Below, piece after piece: positions 17,087 through 25,995 of a stretch of 33,279 nucleotides of DNA. The stretch's first letter is position 1, and every line of letters starts with the position of its first letter. Source of the stretch: Candidatus Sabulitectum sp. (GTDB lineage: Bacteria > Fermentibacterota > Fermentibacteria > Fermentibacterales > JCC-6). The translations under genes were made by a program, and so were the position numbers. The DNA is taken from the NCBI GenBank assembly GCA_023139045.1, contig JAGLOJ010000021.1, positions 1-33,279 on the forward strand, written 5' to 3'. The notes below the pieces were generated by a model. That model was not told the origin of the DNA and made no database searches. It saw only the letters and a list, made by a program, of their open reading frames with translations.

Positions 17087-17521
17087 CTATTGACCTATAA
17101 GGTCATACAGTAAATTACCCACCAAATCAAGGCCGGCCATTATGGCAAAAGTCATACCTGTACTGGTATCTTCTTCGGAATACTTCCATGCACTCAGCCC
17201 ACCTAGAACAGCTACCGTGCCATACCTTATGTAAACTGGCAAAGCACTCGACCGCCTTGCAGCCAGGGAAAAAGACGTCTCCGATGCAAAGGCTCCCGGA
17301 TAAATAGGTCTGACAACATCCTCAAGAAAGCTTCTTTCCAGAAGCACATTACTCAGGTTCGGGGTGCTCTTCAACATAAGAAACAAAGCCTGTGGAGTGC
17401 GCAACTCTCCCTGGATTGTGATCTCTTCAAGAATAAGTCGTCCACTCTCCATGCTCGCTCCCTGGCCATAAACAGCACTGCCAGTCAGCATGAGTAATAT
17501 AACAGAAAATATGCGAGTCAC
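17087..17521 (-). CDS. Small exported protein of the TolQ/TPR gene run
   Basis: A 144-residue protein that I do not recognise by name. It begins with a signal peptide (MTRIFSVILLMLTGSAVYGQ), continues with LILEEITIQGELRTPQALFLM, a short strand-rich pattern, and ends with two hydrophobic stretches (about 96-108 and 120-140) that could insert in a membrane or pack in a barrel. Its GTG start overlaps the stop of the large TPR gene by four bases (GTGA), and the TolQ-like gene follows after 32 bases, so it belongs to the same unit. A structural part of the envelope machine is likely; no enzymatic motif is seen. Confidence 0.75.
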   Translation of the reverse strand: MTRIFSVILLMLTGSAVYGQGASMESGRLILEEITIQGELRTPQALFLMLKSTPNLSNVLLERSFLEDVVRPIYPGAFASETSFSLAARRSSALPVYIRYGTVAVLGGLSAWKYSEEDTSTGMTFAIMAGLDLVGNLLYDLIGQ

Positions 17522-20500
17522 TGACCAGCCCCCTCTCCAGACGCGGGATCAACAGATGCTTCATCGACGGTTAAACCTTCGTCAACGGTTAAACCTTCGT
17601 CAACGACAACCCCCTCGTCAACAGGTTCCGGTACAAAAATCTCCAACTCATAACCGGGAAGACCAAGAGTCGATACCGTTCCAGGCGCAAGTAGTTCAAG
17701 ATTATCTGCAGCCTGCTCCACCCACTCATTTCCAATATCTGCAGAAACTGCTTTTTCTACTGCGGTTATGTAAATGTTGATGGCCTTCTGTACCTCCGGT
17801 TCGTAGAACTGAATGTACAACTGGTTATAGAATTCATCAATTGATTCTTCCGGTAACCCCGACGGTGGATCCATAAAGGCTACGGAATTCGCAAAGTCTT
17901 CGTACAATTCACCTGCTCTAACGCAGGAGGCCATGAACCAGACATCAACATTGTAGGTGAGGGACTTGCCGTACCAGCTCTCAACTTCGCCCTTCAACTG
18001 AGCTTTCTGCTGTACATTGTCTGGACTTACGATCATGGCATCATAACCGAATCTTATAATCTCACCGATACGAAACGCGCTTCTGGCGGCATCAGCGGCA
18101 GGGCCTTCCCGGTAGGTATCATATATTTCAACACATACCATATACTTTTCCCGTGCACCTATATAGTCACGCCCATCATACAGATAATCTCCTGTTTTTC
18201 CAAGAGCGATAACCATTGTCTCTGGTGATGCAGCCTGCTCGTCTATGATACGGTTGTACACACCGATAGCCAGACCGTCTGCTCCACCCTTTTCGTAGGT
18301 TACAGCAGCACTGTACAGGGCGGAATGCATTCCCTCAGCCATCGGGAAACGATTGAAAGCTTCAAGATAGGTATCTCCTGCAAGAATGAAGCGTTCTGCC
18401 TCCATCGCGAGGAACGCTGCGCGCATCATGCCTTCGGGAGCCTGATCGGCCTCCGGGTAAGTATTGGCCAGTATAGTAAATACCCTGATTGCACTTGTTA
18501 TATCTCCAGCCTTTCCATAGGTCTCTCCCGCATCATACAGGGCAATCGGGGCAACATCAGTACCGGGGTGAGACATAGCAGACTCCTCATATCTTGCTGC
18601 CGCGATAAGCAGAGATTCAGTATCCTCGGATTGCGCAAGAGCTTCAGCATCTCTGTAAGAAACAGCTGCCGCAAGTGCTGCAACATCGGCACCGAGATCT
18701 TCACCAGTAATTGAAGCTGCATCAGCAGCTCTTCCGTACCATAATTCAGCATCAGAGAACATGTGTTCAGCTTCGTAGGCAGATGCAAGGAACCTGGCGG
18801 AACGGGCTGTGTATTCCGAACCGGGAAACTCATTAAATATTCTCATATATGAAACACGGGCGGTAGCGTAATCATTCGCATTGTAGTGGCTACCGGCATC
18901 ATTAAAGAGGAACTGCGCGGCATATTCCCCTGATGGATAGTGATCCGCGTAGAACATACCGATTTCGTGCATTTTTTCCCTAAGCGAGAGGCTGTCAGCA
19001 CCAGGTTGTTCATATGCCTGACCGAAAGAACTGAAAGCGTTGACCGACGCATTCTCTCTCTGCTGAGTTGAGGTGCTGTCGTAAACAACTTCGAGATAAA
19101 CAGCTCCTGCCCTGGTGAGATTTCCAGTGTTGTAGTAGGAATCACCAAGCAGGAATCTAAAATCATATGCCTGTCTGGAATCCGCGTAATCAGCAAGGTA
19201 CAGTTCAATCTTGCCAATAAGATTTGAATAACTCTGAACGGCTTGCTGTGAATCTCCCTCAGCTTCGGCCACTTGCTGAGCGTGGTATTGAATGGAATGC
19301 TCCAGGGCGGAAGCTCGAAGAGAATCCACCTCTGCAAAAACGGAGGAGTCCCCTGACATGCTGGCCCACTCACTCTGAACCCCATACCTTTCCACGATCT
19401 GCTCTCTGGCCATGGTTGCGCTGGCAAAATCTCCGGCACCCTCATACGCAACAGCTATTCTGGATTGAATGAAAGGAGCGGCAGAGTTGTACGGATCTCT
19501 CTGAAGAAGAGACTGGTAAGATTCAATCGATTCCAACCAGAACCCCTGCTCCATGTAGAAGTCACCCATCTGGGTAAGAACATCAACAGTAACTTGTTCA
19601 TCGCCGAATGAATCCAGGAAATTGGTTGCGAGTTGCACGGGTGATCCTGATTTCTGCTCCATGAAATCGTGAGCGAGGTACTCAATGGCCTCATTTACCA
19701 TATCTGTACGCCTCTCAAGTCCCAGATCATCCATTCTGTGACTGTCGCGGATCAGATATCCGAACAAGGCGATTGAGTGTTCGTATTTATTGAGCAGATA
19801 CGCTGTCCATCCCAGCTTGTAGATTCCAAACTGATAGATGGTCGAACCAGCGTCCGGATAGTTAAGTATCTGGTTGTAAAATACAAATGCGCTGTCGAAA
19901 TCAAAGGAATCAAAGAAAAAGTCTCCTGCTCTGAGAAAAGTCTCAGGAGCAAGCGGACTATCCGGAAAATCGGAAAGAAGCCGTCTGTAGCTTGCTACGG
20001 CACCTGCCGGATCTCCCATTTCATTAAGGGCATAGCCAAGTGAATAGAGTGCGATATCCTCTACTTCGCTGTTGGGATACTGATTCAGAACTCTCTGGTA
20101 GAGATCAATAGTTCGGGAGTAATCTGCAGGGATGAAATCTCCAGCGGCTGTTGCAGTTCTGTCCAGATAACTGTTCTTGTCGATCTCGTAGTACAACTGC
20201 GCCAGGCGAACATAAATATCCGCTGTAAACCTGCTCTCGGGATAGTGGGCAAGATACTCCTCGAAATAACTGGCACATTCTATCCCCGATTCATCTATTC
20301 TGTTCTGCAGAGAGATTGTTTCAGAGCGCCTCTGCTCACTGAGTGCCTCCGCCCTTACACTGTCTCCCTCAGCATAGCTTTGTGAAATTTTAGCGTTGTA
20401 ATAGGCACCAAGATAGTTGAGTGAATCCCGTTTAAGCTCTCGTTCGATGAAGGTTGCAATTGCAATACCGTACTGAGTCTCCTGCATCCAGTCATGATCG

Positions 20501-21939
20501 GCGGCCATTCCTGAATCCATCTTGCTGGCCAGATCCTGCAATGCCAGCCTTATTCTGGAAACTTCTTCTTCGAGCTGCAACAACTCCTGCCTGTCAGCTT
20601 CACTGCCTGCATAGTCAGCAATGCTCTGAGTGTTCACAATTTCCAGGGCAAGTCGCTCTGAACTGGCTCTGGAAGCTGCTATCAACCTGTTCAGCTCTTG
20701 AAGCATGGTCTCGGAATCCATATATACCGGCATAGAAAGAGATGCTTCAAACCCCGAAATGTCGACAAATAGAGCCCTTAGTGAAGCCTCCTCCTGCTCA
20801 ATCAGAGCAACAAGCTCCATGTCTCCCTGCATGTAGGCTTCTTCTTTCAGTTCAGTGAGCCCTAATCGTATCCTGTCCAATCTTTCCCGCTCGGAATCGT
20901 ACTGGTCAGCCACATCTTCCCCGGAACGGAAGGTATCGTAGAAATCACTGGTTGATCCATAGTCTTCCATCAGTTGCCTGTACATGGAGATAGCTATGTC
21001 TATGTCCTGTGCCCCCAGAGCACAATTGGCCATTGCAAGCTCAAACTCGCTGTGGAGTTCAGAACCGGGCATCTCTTCAATAACTCTTTCCGCCAGGTTG
21101 TATGCACTCTGATAATCCTCCTGGCGCATATAAGTCCAGGTAAGGCCGAGCATTGCAACATCATAATACGCACTGAACGGAGATACTTTATGGTACTGAT
21201 CAGAAGCCAGATCAAGTTGCCCCTGATCAAAATGTATCTGCGCAATCGCGATCCGGGCTCTGTCGGCAATGCCGCTCTCATTCCTGCCTGTCCGGTCAAT
21301 CACATTCTGAAGTTCTGTGATTGCAGCCTGATTATTTTCCTCTGCCACATAGGTTACTGCAACAAGATATGCGGCAAGTGAAGAATTATCACCCGAGGGC
21401 GTGACCTGCTGGAATGTGGCACGGGCAGCACTGAAATCGCCCATGTGATAATCAGCCAGCCCTCCAACAATAGTTGCAAGATCCACATACTCAAAAGCCG
21501 GAGACACTTCCCGAAGCTTATCGTAATAGCTGACCGTGGCCTCGTAATCCTGCAGTTCGAAGAATATCAACTCAAGGCGGAACAGTGCAGCGTCGTAGAA
21601 ATCAGAATCGGGAAAATTTTCCACAACAGAGGTGAATGCATCCCGCGCCCAGACAATGGAACCACTGGTATAGAGTTCTTCACCAAGCTCAAAAGCAGAC
21701 TGTGCACTGAATAGAATTGAACGCTGTCGGCGTAGCTGTATCAGTTCAGCCTCTATTCTTGCAAGTCTCTCTTCCTCACGCATTATCTGGCTTTCCAGAT
21801 TCTCGAGTTCCTGCTGTGCCCTTCTTAGAATCGCGCTTATTTCCTCGTTCGCAGCTGGCTCAGGAACCTGAGCCCCGGCGGACATGCACAGAGAAAACAC
21901 TACTAAGAGAATTACGAGAGATCGAGCATGAAAGACCAT
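17518..21939 (-). CDS. Very large periplasmic tetratricopeptide-repeat protein
   Basis: A 1473-residue protein with a signal peptide (1-23, ending SAGAQ), a coiled coil at about 30-75 (EEISAILRRAQQELENLES and following) and a long array of TPR and TolA-binding-protein-like (YbgF/BamD) repeats, for example AAFELGEELY-like and GNLTRAGAVYLEVVYD-type units that recur to about residue 1250. There is no lipobox, so it is probably soluble in the periplasm or tethered by partners. The tail is acidic with a VDEGLT repeat. It starts eight bases after the barrel-protein stop and ends overlapping the next gene. In bacteria, YbgF/CpoB-like TPR proteins connect Tol-type motors to cell-wall and outer-membrane work; this one is several times larger. 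Strong candidate for the scaffold of the machine. Confidence 0.9.
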   Translation of the reverse strand: MVFHARSLVILLVVFSLCMSAGAQVPEPAANEEISAILRRAQQELENLESQIMREEERLARIEAELIQLRRQRSILFSAQSAFELGEELYTSGSIVWARDAFTSVVENFPDSDFYDAALFRLELIFFELQDYEATVSYYDKLREVSPAFEYVDLATIVGGLADYHMGDFSAARATFQQVTPSGDNSSLAAYLVAVTYVAEENNQAAITELQNVIDRTGRNESGIADRARIAIAQIHFDQGQLDLASDQYHKVSPFSAYYDVAMLGLTWTYMRQEDYQSAYNLAERVIEEMPGSELHSEFELAMANCALGAQDIDIAISMYRQLMEDYGSTSDFYDTFRSGEDVADQYDSERERLDRIRLGLTELKEEAYMQGDMELVALIEQEEASLRALFVDISGFEASLSMPVYMDSETMLQELNRLIAASRASSERLALEIVNTQSIADYAGSEADRQELLQLEEEVSRIRLALQDLASKMDSGMAADHDWMQETQYGIAIATFIERELKRDSLNYLGAYYNAKISQSYAEGDSVRAEALSEQRRSETISLQNRIDESGIECASYFEEYLAHYPESRFTADIYVRLAQLYYEIDKNSYLDRTATAAGDFIPADYSRTIDLYQRVLNQYPNSEVEDIALYSLGYALNEMGDPAGAVASYRRLLSDFPDSPLAPETFLRAGDFFFDSFDFDSAFVFYNQILNYPDAGSTIYQFGIYKLGWTAYLLNKYEHSIALFGYLIRDSHRMDDLGLERRTDMVNEAIEYLAHDFMEQKSGSPVQLATNFLDSFGDEQVTVDVLTQMGDFYMEQGFWLESIESYQSLLQRDPYNSAAPFIQSRIAVAYEGAGDFASATMAREQIVERYGVQSEWASMSGDSSVFAEVDSLRASALEHSIQYHAQQVAEAEGDSQQAVQSYSNLIGKIELYLADYADSRQAYDFRFLLGDSYYNTGNLTRAGAVYLEVVYDSTSTQQRENASVNAFSSFGQAYEQPGADSLSLREKMHEIGMFYADHYPSGEYAAQFLFNDAGSHYNANDYATARVSYMRIFNEFPGSEYTARSARFLASAYEAEHMFSDAELWYGRAADAASITGEDLGADVAALAAAVSYRDAEALAQSEDTESLLIAAARYEESAMSHPGTDVAPIALYDAGETYGKAGDITSAIRVFTILANTYPEADQAPEGMMRAAFLAMEAERFILAGDTYLEAFNRFPMAEGMHSALYSAAVTYEKGGADGLAIGVYNRIIDEQAASPETMVIALGKTGDYLYDGRDYIGAREKYMVCVEIYDTYREGPAADAARSAFRIGEIIRFGYDAMIVSPDNVQQKAQLKGEVESWYGKSLTYNVDVWFMASCVRAGELYEDFANSVAFMDPPSGLPEESIDEFYNQLYIQFYEPEVQKAINIYITAVEKAVSADIGNEWVEQAADNLELLAPGTVSTLGLPGYELEIFVPEPVDEGVVVDEGLTVDEGLTVDEASVDPASGEGAGQ
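17563..17616. repeat. 18-bp tandem repeat at the 3' end of the TPR gene
   Basis: Three successive 18-base units are seen: 17563-17580 (one base different from the next), 17581-17598 (gtcaacggttaaaccttc) and a diverged 17599-17616. They encode VDEGLT-type hexapeptides in the acidic tail. In-frame unit length means expansion would be tolerated. Confidence 0.8.
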
Positions 21940-21947
21940 TGCAGAAC

Positions 21948-22925
21948 CTACCTGGGCTCATCGAGGAGATCGCGAAGCCTCTGAAGCTCTGACTCAGCAG
22001 CTCTGCGTCTTGCTTCAAGCTCTTCAAGCCTCGTTCTGGCTCTCTCGATACGCTGCTGCTCTCTCTCCAGTTCAAGACGACCGGCTCCGAAGAGGGGGCC
22101 GAATCTTGAAGAAACAGCAATGGTTATTTTAGAGTTCTGCATTACGTCCTGCTTGTTCTGATTTTCCGGAGCAAAAACAATCTGTTCCAGTTCAGCCCAG
22201 GCAAGATGCAGATTAACATGTTTTCCTGCGGCATAAGTCATACCGAGATTGAGATCTCTACCATCCATTTCAAAAGCGATGGAGAGATCCTCACCTGGCT
22301 TCCAGATCAATGATCCGAACAGACCGTTGGCGATGGAACTGCCGATACCGAGAGCTCCCGCATCGACAACTCCAACAAAACGACCAATCCCAATACCCAG
22401 GTTGAGTGTAACGGGCATTCCAATAAGGTAGCGCATATCCTTTGAGGCAACGCCATAAACGGACCAGTTCTGTGCATGTGCGTAACTGTACATTCCTTCT
22501 TCATCCCACCCTCCGGGGTATCGCCCTAGAGTATCCGCTGTTCCTGGCGGACCGGAGAAACAATCAACATGCTCGGTACCTATACCATTCTGGAGACCAA
22601 GGGAAAATGCAGGGACAGCAATACCCTCCTTCAGAATGGCGACTTTTGCGTTAAGAACCAATCCACCGTCTGCCAGATAGGCAGCACCAATCTCACCGTA
22701 GCTCAATATGCCGAAGTTGAGGTAACCAGTAAGTTTTACATCGCTGGCAGAAGCACCAAGAGAATCCTCGAAGGAAAAAGCACTTGCAGCAATCCCGATT
22801 TCAACCTCAGTGTGTTCAAGTACATATGCATCAGGGGCATTGACGACACCGCCATATGCGTATGGAAGGGAACCCGCACATGCAGCGACTGCACAAACAG
22901 ACAAAAGCAAGACAGTAAAACGCAT
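21948..22925 (-). CDS. Probable outer-membrane beta-barrel with C-terminal coiled coil
   Basis: A 325-residue protein with a signal peptide (MRFTVLLLSVCAVAACAGS, which could also be lipidated at one of its cysteines). Residues 25-270 alternate short amphipathic strands with glycine and aromatic residues (LGIGIGRFVGVV, LNLGMTYAAGKHVNLHLAWAE), fitting a barrel of about 10-12 strands. The last 50 residues (LELEREQQRIERARTRLEEL and beyond) are a strong coiled coil, an uncommon ending for a barrel that would project into the periplasm. The next gene's product begins with a coiled coil too, so the two may bind each other. GGAGGA precedes the ATG; it is the first gene of the run, with a divergent partner at 23158. 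Confidence 0.75.
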   Translation of the reverse strand: MRFTVLLLSVCAVAACAGSLPYAYGGVVNAPDAYVLEHTEVEIGIAASAFSFEDSLGASASDVKLTGYLNFGILSYGEIGAAYLADGGLVLNAKVAILKEGIAVPAFSLGLQNGIGTEHVDCFSGPPGTADTLGRYPGGWDEEGMYSYAHAQNWSVYGVASKDMRYLIGMPVTLNLGIGIGRFVGVVDAGALGIGSSIANGLFGSLIWKPGEDLSIAFEMDGRDLNLGMTYAAGKHVNLHLAWAELEQIVFAPENQNKQDVMQNSKITIAVSSRFGPLFGAGRLELEREQQRIERARTRLEELEARRRAAESELQRLRDLLDEPR

Positions 22926-23060
22926 ACGATTCCTCCAGATTTCCTGAACATACCCTACACTATTATCTCTCTAACAAGCCTTAATATCACACATCGCCAA
23001 CCCCCAGTCAACCATGATCAATGTTGCTCGAAGCTGTATATATATACTCATGGAGTTAAA

Positions 23061-23110
23061 TTGAAAAGGGTATACTGGGAGTTGACCTGAAAAAGGTATA
23101 CGGCTATTTT
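23061..23110 (+). promoter_or_regulatory. Promoter with direct repeats upstream of the FG-GAP gene
   Basis: TTGACC (23082-23087) and TATTTT (23105-23110) are spaced by 17 bases, a fair sigma-70-like promoter. Two near-identical 15-base direct repeats, ttgaaaagggtatac (23061-23075) and ctgaaaaaggtatac (23087-23101), lie 26 bases apart; the second sits between -35 and -10. This arrangement fits an operator. The rest of the 232-base gap (22926-23157) holds a gtatatatatac palindrome near 23036 and no gene. Confidence 0.5.
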
Positions 23111-23157
23111 CGGGTTGCAAGGATTATTTATGTATTTTATCCATTGGAGGTTAACCA

Positions 23158-25995
23158 TTGAGTGCCATTGCATTAATATTGTTGACTGTTTCAGCCATTC
23201 TGCCAATGTGGGAACTCCATTTGGAAGCGACGCCTCGAGGAGAAGCTCAGCTTATTTCCAGAGGCAACTCTGAACAAGTTCTCTTCATTCCCCTGGGAGC
23301 TGCCGGATTGGGTGCCTGGAGTACAGGCGGCGTTCGGCTGCCTGGTTTTCCTGCCTCGAGCGGAGTGGGAGTCATCTGGCGACCCTGTGCAGTGCCGGCT
23401 TCAACCGGTGAGACTCTTATTGCCTATGCCGACAATGACGGATTTACCCACCTTGTAGATTTTCATGGTAATGAAGTATTTGGATGGCCTGTAAATAACG
23501 ACTGCAATGTAATAACCAGCCTCACAGCTGTTGACTTGAACGATGATGGAGAATTTGAAATAGCATACGGAACCAGCAATGGTATGGTTCAACTTTTAAG
23601 CTTGCGGGGAGAGAACGTTTCAGGCTATCCGGTGGATCTGCAATCACAACTGCAGCACCAGCCTACTCTGATCAGCCTTGGAGGTGGCTTTAATGACGGA
23701 CTTATCTGCGCCACCAACAACAGCAAGATAACCATACTGGGATGGGATGGCCTTCACCTGCCAGGCTGGCCCAAACTTACAGGATACCCGACAGGTACTA
23801 TTCCTGTTTCAGGTGATATCAACGGAGACGGACAATCAGACATAGTGTTCGCCAGCCAGGATGGACAAGTTCATCTGTACAGTCTGCTTGGCGAAGAGCA
23901 GGAGGGCTGGCCGTTCTACATGGATGCCCGTCCGGTATCGGGAGCTACGGCTATCGGTCTTCTTGATTTCGAACTCCAGCTTCCCCAGATCGCAGTGGCT
24001 TCTATCGACAGCACTGTTTACCTGCTGAATGGAGACGGTTCTCTGGCGGGAACCTGGCGCTGGCCCAACCGTACCGATTCGAGACCAAATCAGCCGATTA
24101 TTTCCAACACAGAACATGGTCCTTCGGTAATCGCCACATCAAATAGCGGCAGTATCTATGCCTGGGATTCTTCAGGCAGACGAATCAGTGGTTACCCACT
24201 TAAGAATCCAGGTGGAATAGCTTTTACTCCAGTTGCAGGGGATATGAACCAGGACGGCACAACGGAACTCATAGTGATCGCCTCCGGGGGCTGTGTGTCT
24301 GCATATCCGCTGGCAACACATGTTTCGACAAAGTACACGTGGCCTCTGCCCCTGGGAAACCAGCACAATTCGGGCTCTTACGGTACTGACTTCCTTCCGG
24401 TGGCTGATGTGGAGCAGATCACTGGAGAATTCAGTGGATCTTTCTCAATCTCATACTCTGTCAGTTGCTCAGAATGGACAGGTATCTCCGTCAGTTACTC
24501 CACTGATGCCGGTTACAGCTGGAAAGAAACCCGTAATTTCATCGAACGCCCGGGAGCAATAACCTGGAATTCCGATCAGGATCTGCCCTTCGAAGATCAG
24601 AGAAGATGTCTTGTGAGAATTACTCCTTACTCCAATTTCGGCCCTGGCGAGAGTGGCACATCGGGACTTCTTCACATAGACAACAACAGACCACCGGAGA
24701 TACTCATGGAATCTCCGGTGAAGATTGATGATTCCAGATACCAGCTTGGTTACGCAGTTGAAGATCGAGAGGGAGATATCATTCAACTGCAAGCACAGTA
24801 TTCCACTGATCATGGAAGCACCTGGAAAACCATGCATCTCAGTGGCAACAGTATAGAAATTGAACCCTGGTTTTATGGAGAACCGGTAGTCTGGAATGCA
24901 GTGAGAGATATCGGGCATGTCGACACAGATAGTATCAAGGTTCGAATAAGAGCTGCCGACTCAGATCCTGGTCCATGGTACTTTATTGACGGGCTTCATA
25001 TTGACACAGACAGGCTTCCAAGCGCACAGATCATAGCTCCAACCACAGAAGTGCAGGGCAGAGTAATTCTGGGTGTAAGACTCAGTGACCCAGAGCGGGA
25101 TATGCTGGATGTTGCATACCAGTTCAGCACCGACGGAGGCTATAACTGGCGTCCAGCCACTGTAATAGAGGCTGAACAAGCTGGAATTGGCCGATATGAT
25201 TTCGAAATTACCTGGGAATCCTCAAAAGACCTGCCCGGGTTCGACGGATATCAGGTAAGATTTCAAGCACTTCCATCAGACTTGAATACTGGAATTGCTG
25301 TTCCCTCAACCCCGTTCCATCTTGACAACAACTCGCAACCTGTTGTAACAATCACTTCTCCCTCTGTGTATGATGTTTTCCGTGGCACAGTTCCTGTGAA
25401 TTTCTCCCTTACAGATATCGAAAGCGATGACATTACTCTGAATCTCGAATACAGACTCCATGGTGTTGAGGAAACCTGGCACATTGCAGATGGACTGGTC
25501 AGCAGAGGTCCTTTCGGACTCTCAAGGTACAACACAATGCTGAATTGGAACAGTTCTGTGGATCTTCCGGAAGTCTCCAGGCTTGATGTAGATATCAGAC
25601 TGGTTGCCACAGATGGTGATTCCGTACGGTCAGAAAAAATTGGCCCTATTACTCTCGATAACACGAATATTCCAGAAGTTGTCAGAGCAACAATAGCGAA
25701 TATGGACATGCAGAGAGGACAGGCCGATATTGCCTTTGAACTGGGAGACAGAGACAGCAGAACCCTTGATCTGGCCATTGATTACAGCTCGAACCACGGA
25801 GAAAGCTGGAGACAGGCCACCATATCAGGAAACGCTCTCGGACTTAATCCCCATTCCTACAGCAATACATTCACGTGGCATTACGGTACAGACATCATGG
25901 GAGCAAGAGGAACTGTTATTCTCAGAATAACCCCCATTTATCAAAGCAGCAACAAACTGGGCAGACCACGGTTTATTGAGCAGGTTTTCCGGTAA
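23158..25995 (+). CDS. Large exported FG-GAP/VCBS-like protein with fibronectin/BNR-like repeats
   Basis: A 945-residue protein starting at a TTG preceded by GGAGGT, with an N-terminal hydrophobic signal. Residues about 30-410 form a propeller of FG-GAP-type blades with Ca-binding-like loops DLNDDGEFEIAYG, DINGDGQSDIVFA and DMNQDGTTELIVIA. Residues about 415-945 contain at least four copies of an approximately 100-residue beta domain, recognised by YSTDAGYSWKET, YSTDHGSTWKTM, FSTDGGYNWRPA and YSSNHGESWRQA, each preceded by a strand ending in a proline/asparagine boundary such as LHIDNNRPP. Such proteins are usually on the cell surface, binding glycans or proteins. No FlgD-type sorting tail is present. 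Its 3' end overlaps the opposing thyX-like gene by 23 bases. Confidence 0.85.
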   Translation: MSAIALILLTVSAILPMWELHLEATPRGEAQLISRGNSEQVLFIPLGAAGLGAWSTGGVRLPGFPASSGVGVIWRPCAVPASTGETLIAYADNDGFTHLVDFHGNEVFGWPVNNDCNVITSLTAVDLNDDGEFEIAYGTSNGMVQLLSLRGENVSGYPVDLQSQLQHQPTLISLGGGFNDGLICATNNSKITILGWDGLHLPGWPKLTGYPTGTIPVSGDINGDGQSDIVFASQDGQVHLYSLLGEEQEGWPFYMDARPVSGATAIGLLDFELQLPQIAVASIDSTVYLLNGDGSLAGTWRWPNRTDSRPNQPIISNTEHGPSVIATSNSGSIYAWDSSGRRISGYPLKNPGGIAFTPVAGDMNQDGTTELIVIASGGCVSAYPLATHVSTKYTWPLPLGNQHNSGSYGTDFLPVADVEQITGEFSGSFSISYSVSCSEWTGISVSYSTDAGYSWKETRNFIERPGAITWNSDQDLPFEDQRRCLVRITPYSNFGPGESGTSGLLHIDNNRPPEILMESPVKIDDSRYQLGYAVEDREGDIIQLQAQYSTDHGSTWKTMHLSGNSIEIEPWFYGEPVVWNAVRDIGHVDTDSIKVRIRAADSDPGPWYFIDGLHIDTDRLPSAQIIAPTTEVQGRVILGVRLSDPERDMLDVAYQFSTDGGYNWRPATVIEAEQAGIGRYDFEITWESSKDLPGFDGYQVRFQALPSDLNTGIAVPSTPFHLDNNSQPVVTITSPSVYDVFRGTVPVNFSLTDIESDDITLNLEYRLHGVEETWHIADGLVSRGPFGLSRYNTMLNWNSSVDLPEVSRLDVDIRLVATDGDSVRSEKIGPITLDNTNIPEVVRATIANMDMQRGQADIAFELGDRDSRTLDLAIDYSSNHGESWRQATISGNALGLNPHSYSNTFTWHYGTDIMGARGTVILRITPIYQSSNKLGRPRFIEQVFR

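Noticed and set aside
22249-22654. Small plus-strand open frames opposite the barrel gene
   Set aside because: They are shadows of the barrel coding frame, which has a signal peptide, ribosome site and operon context.
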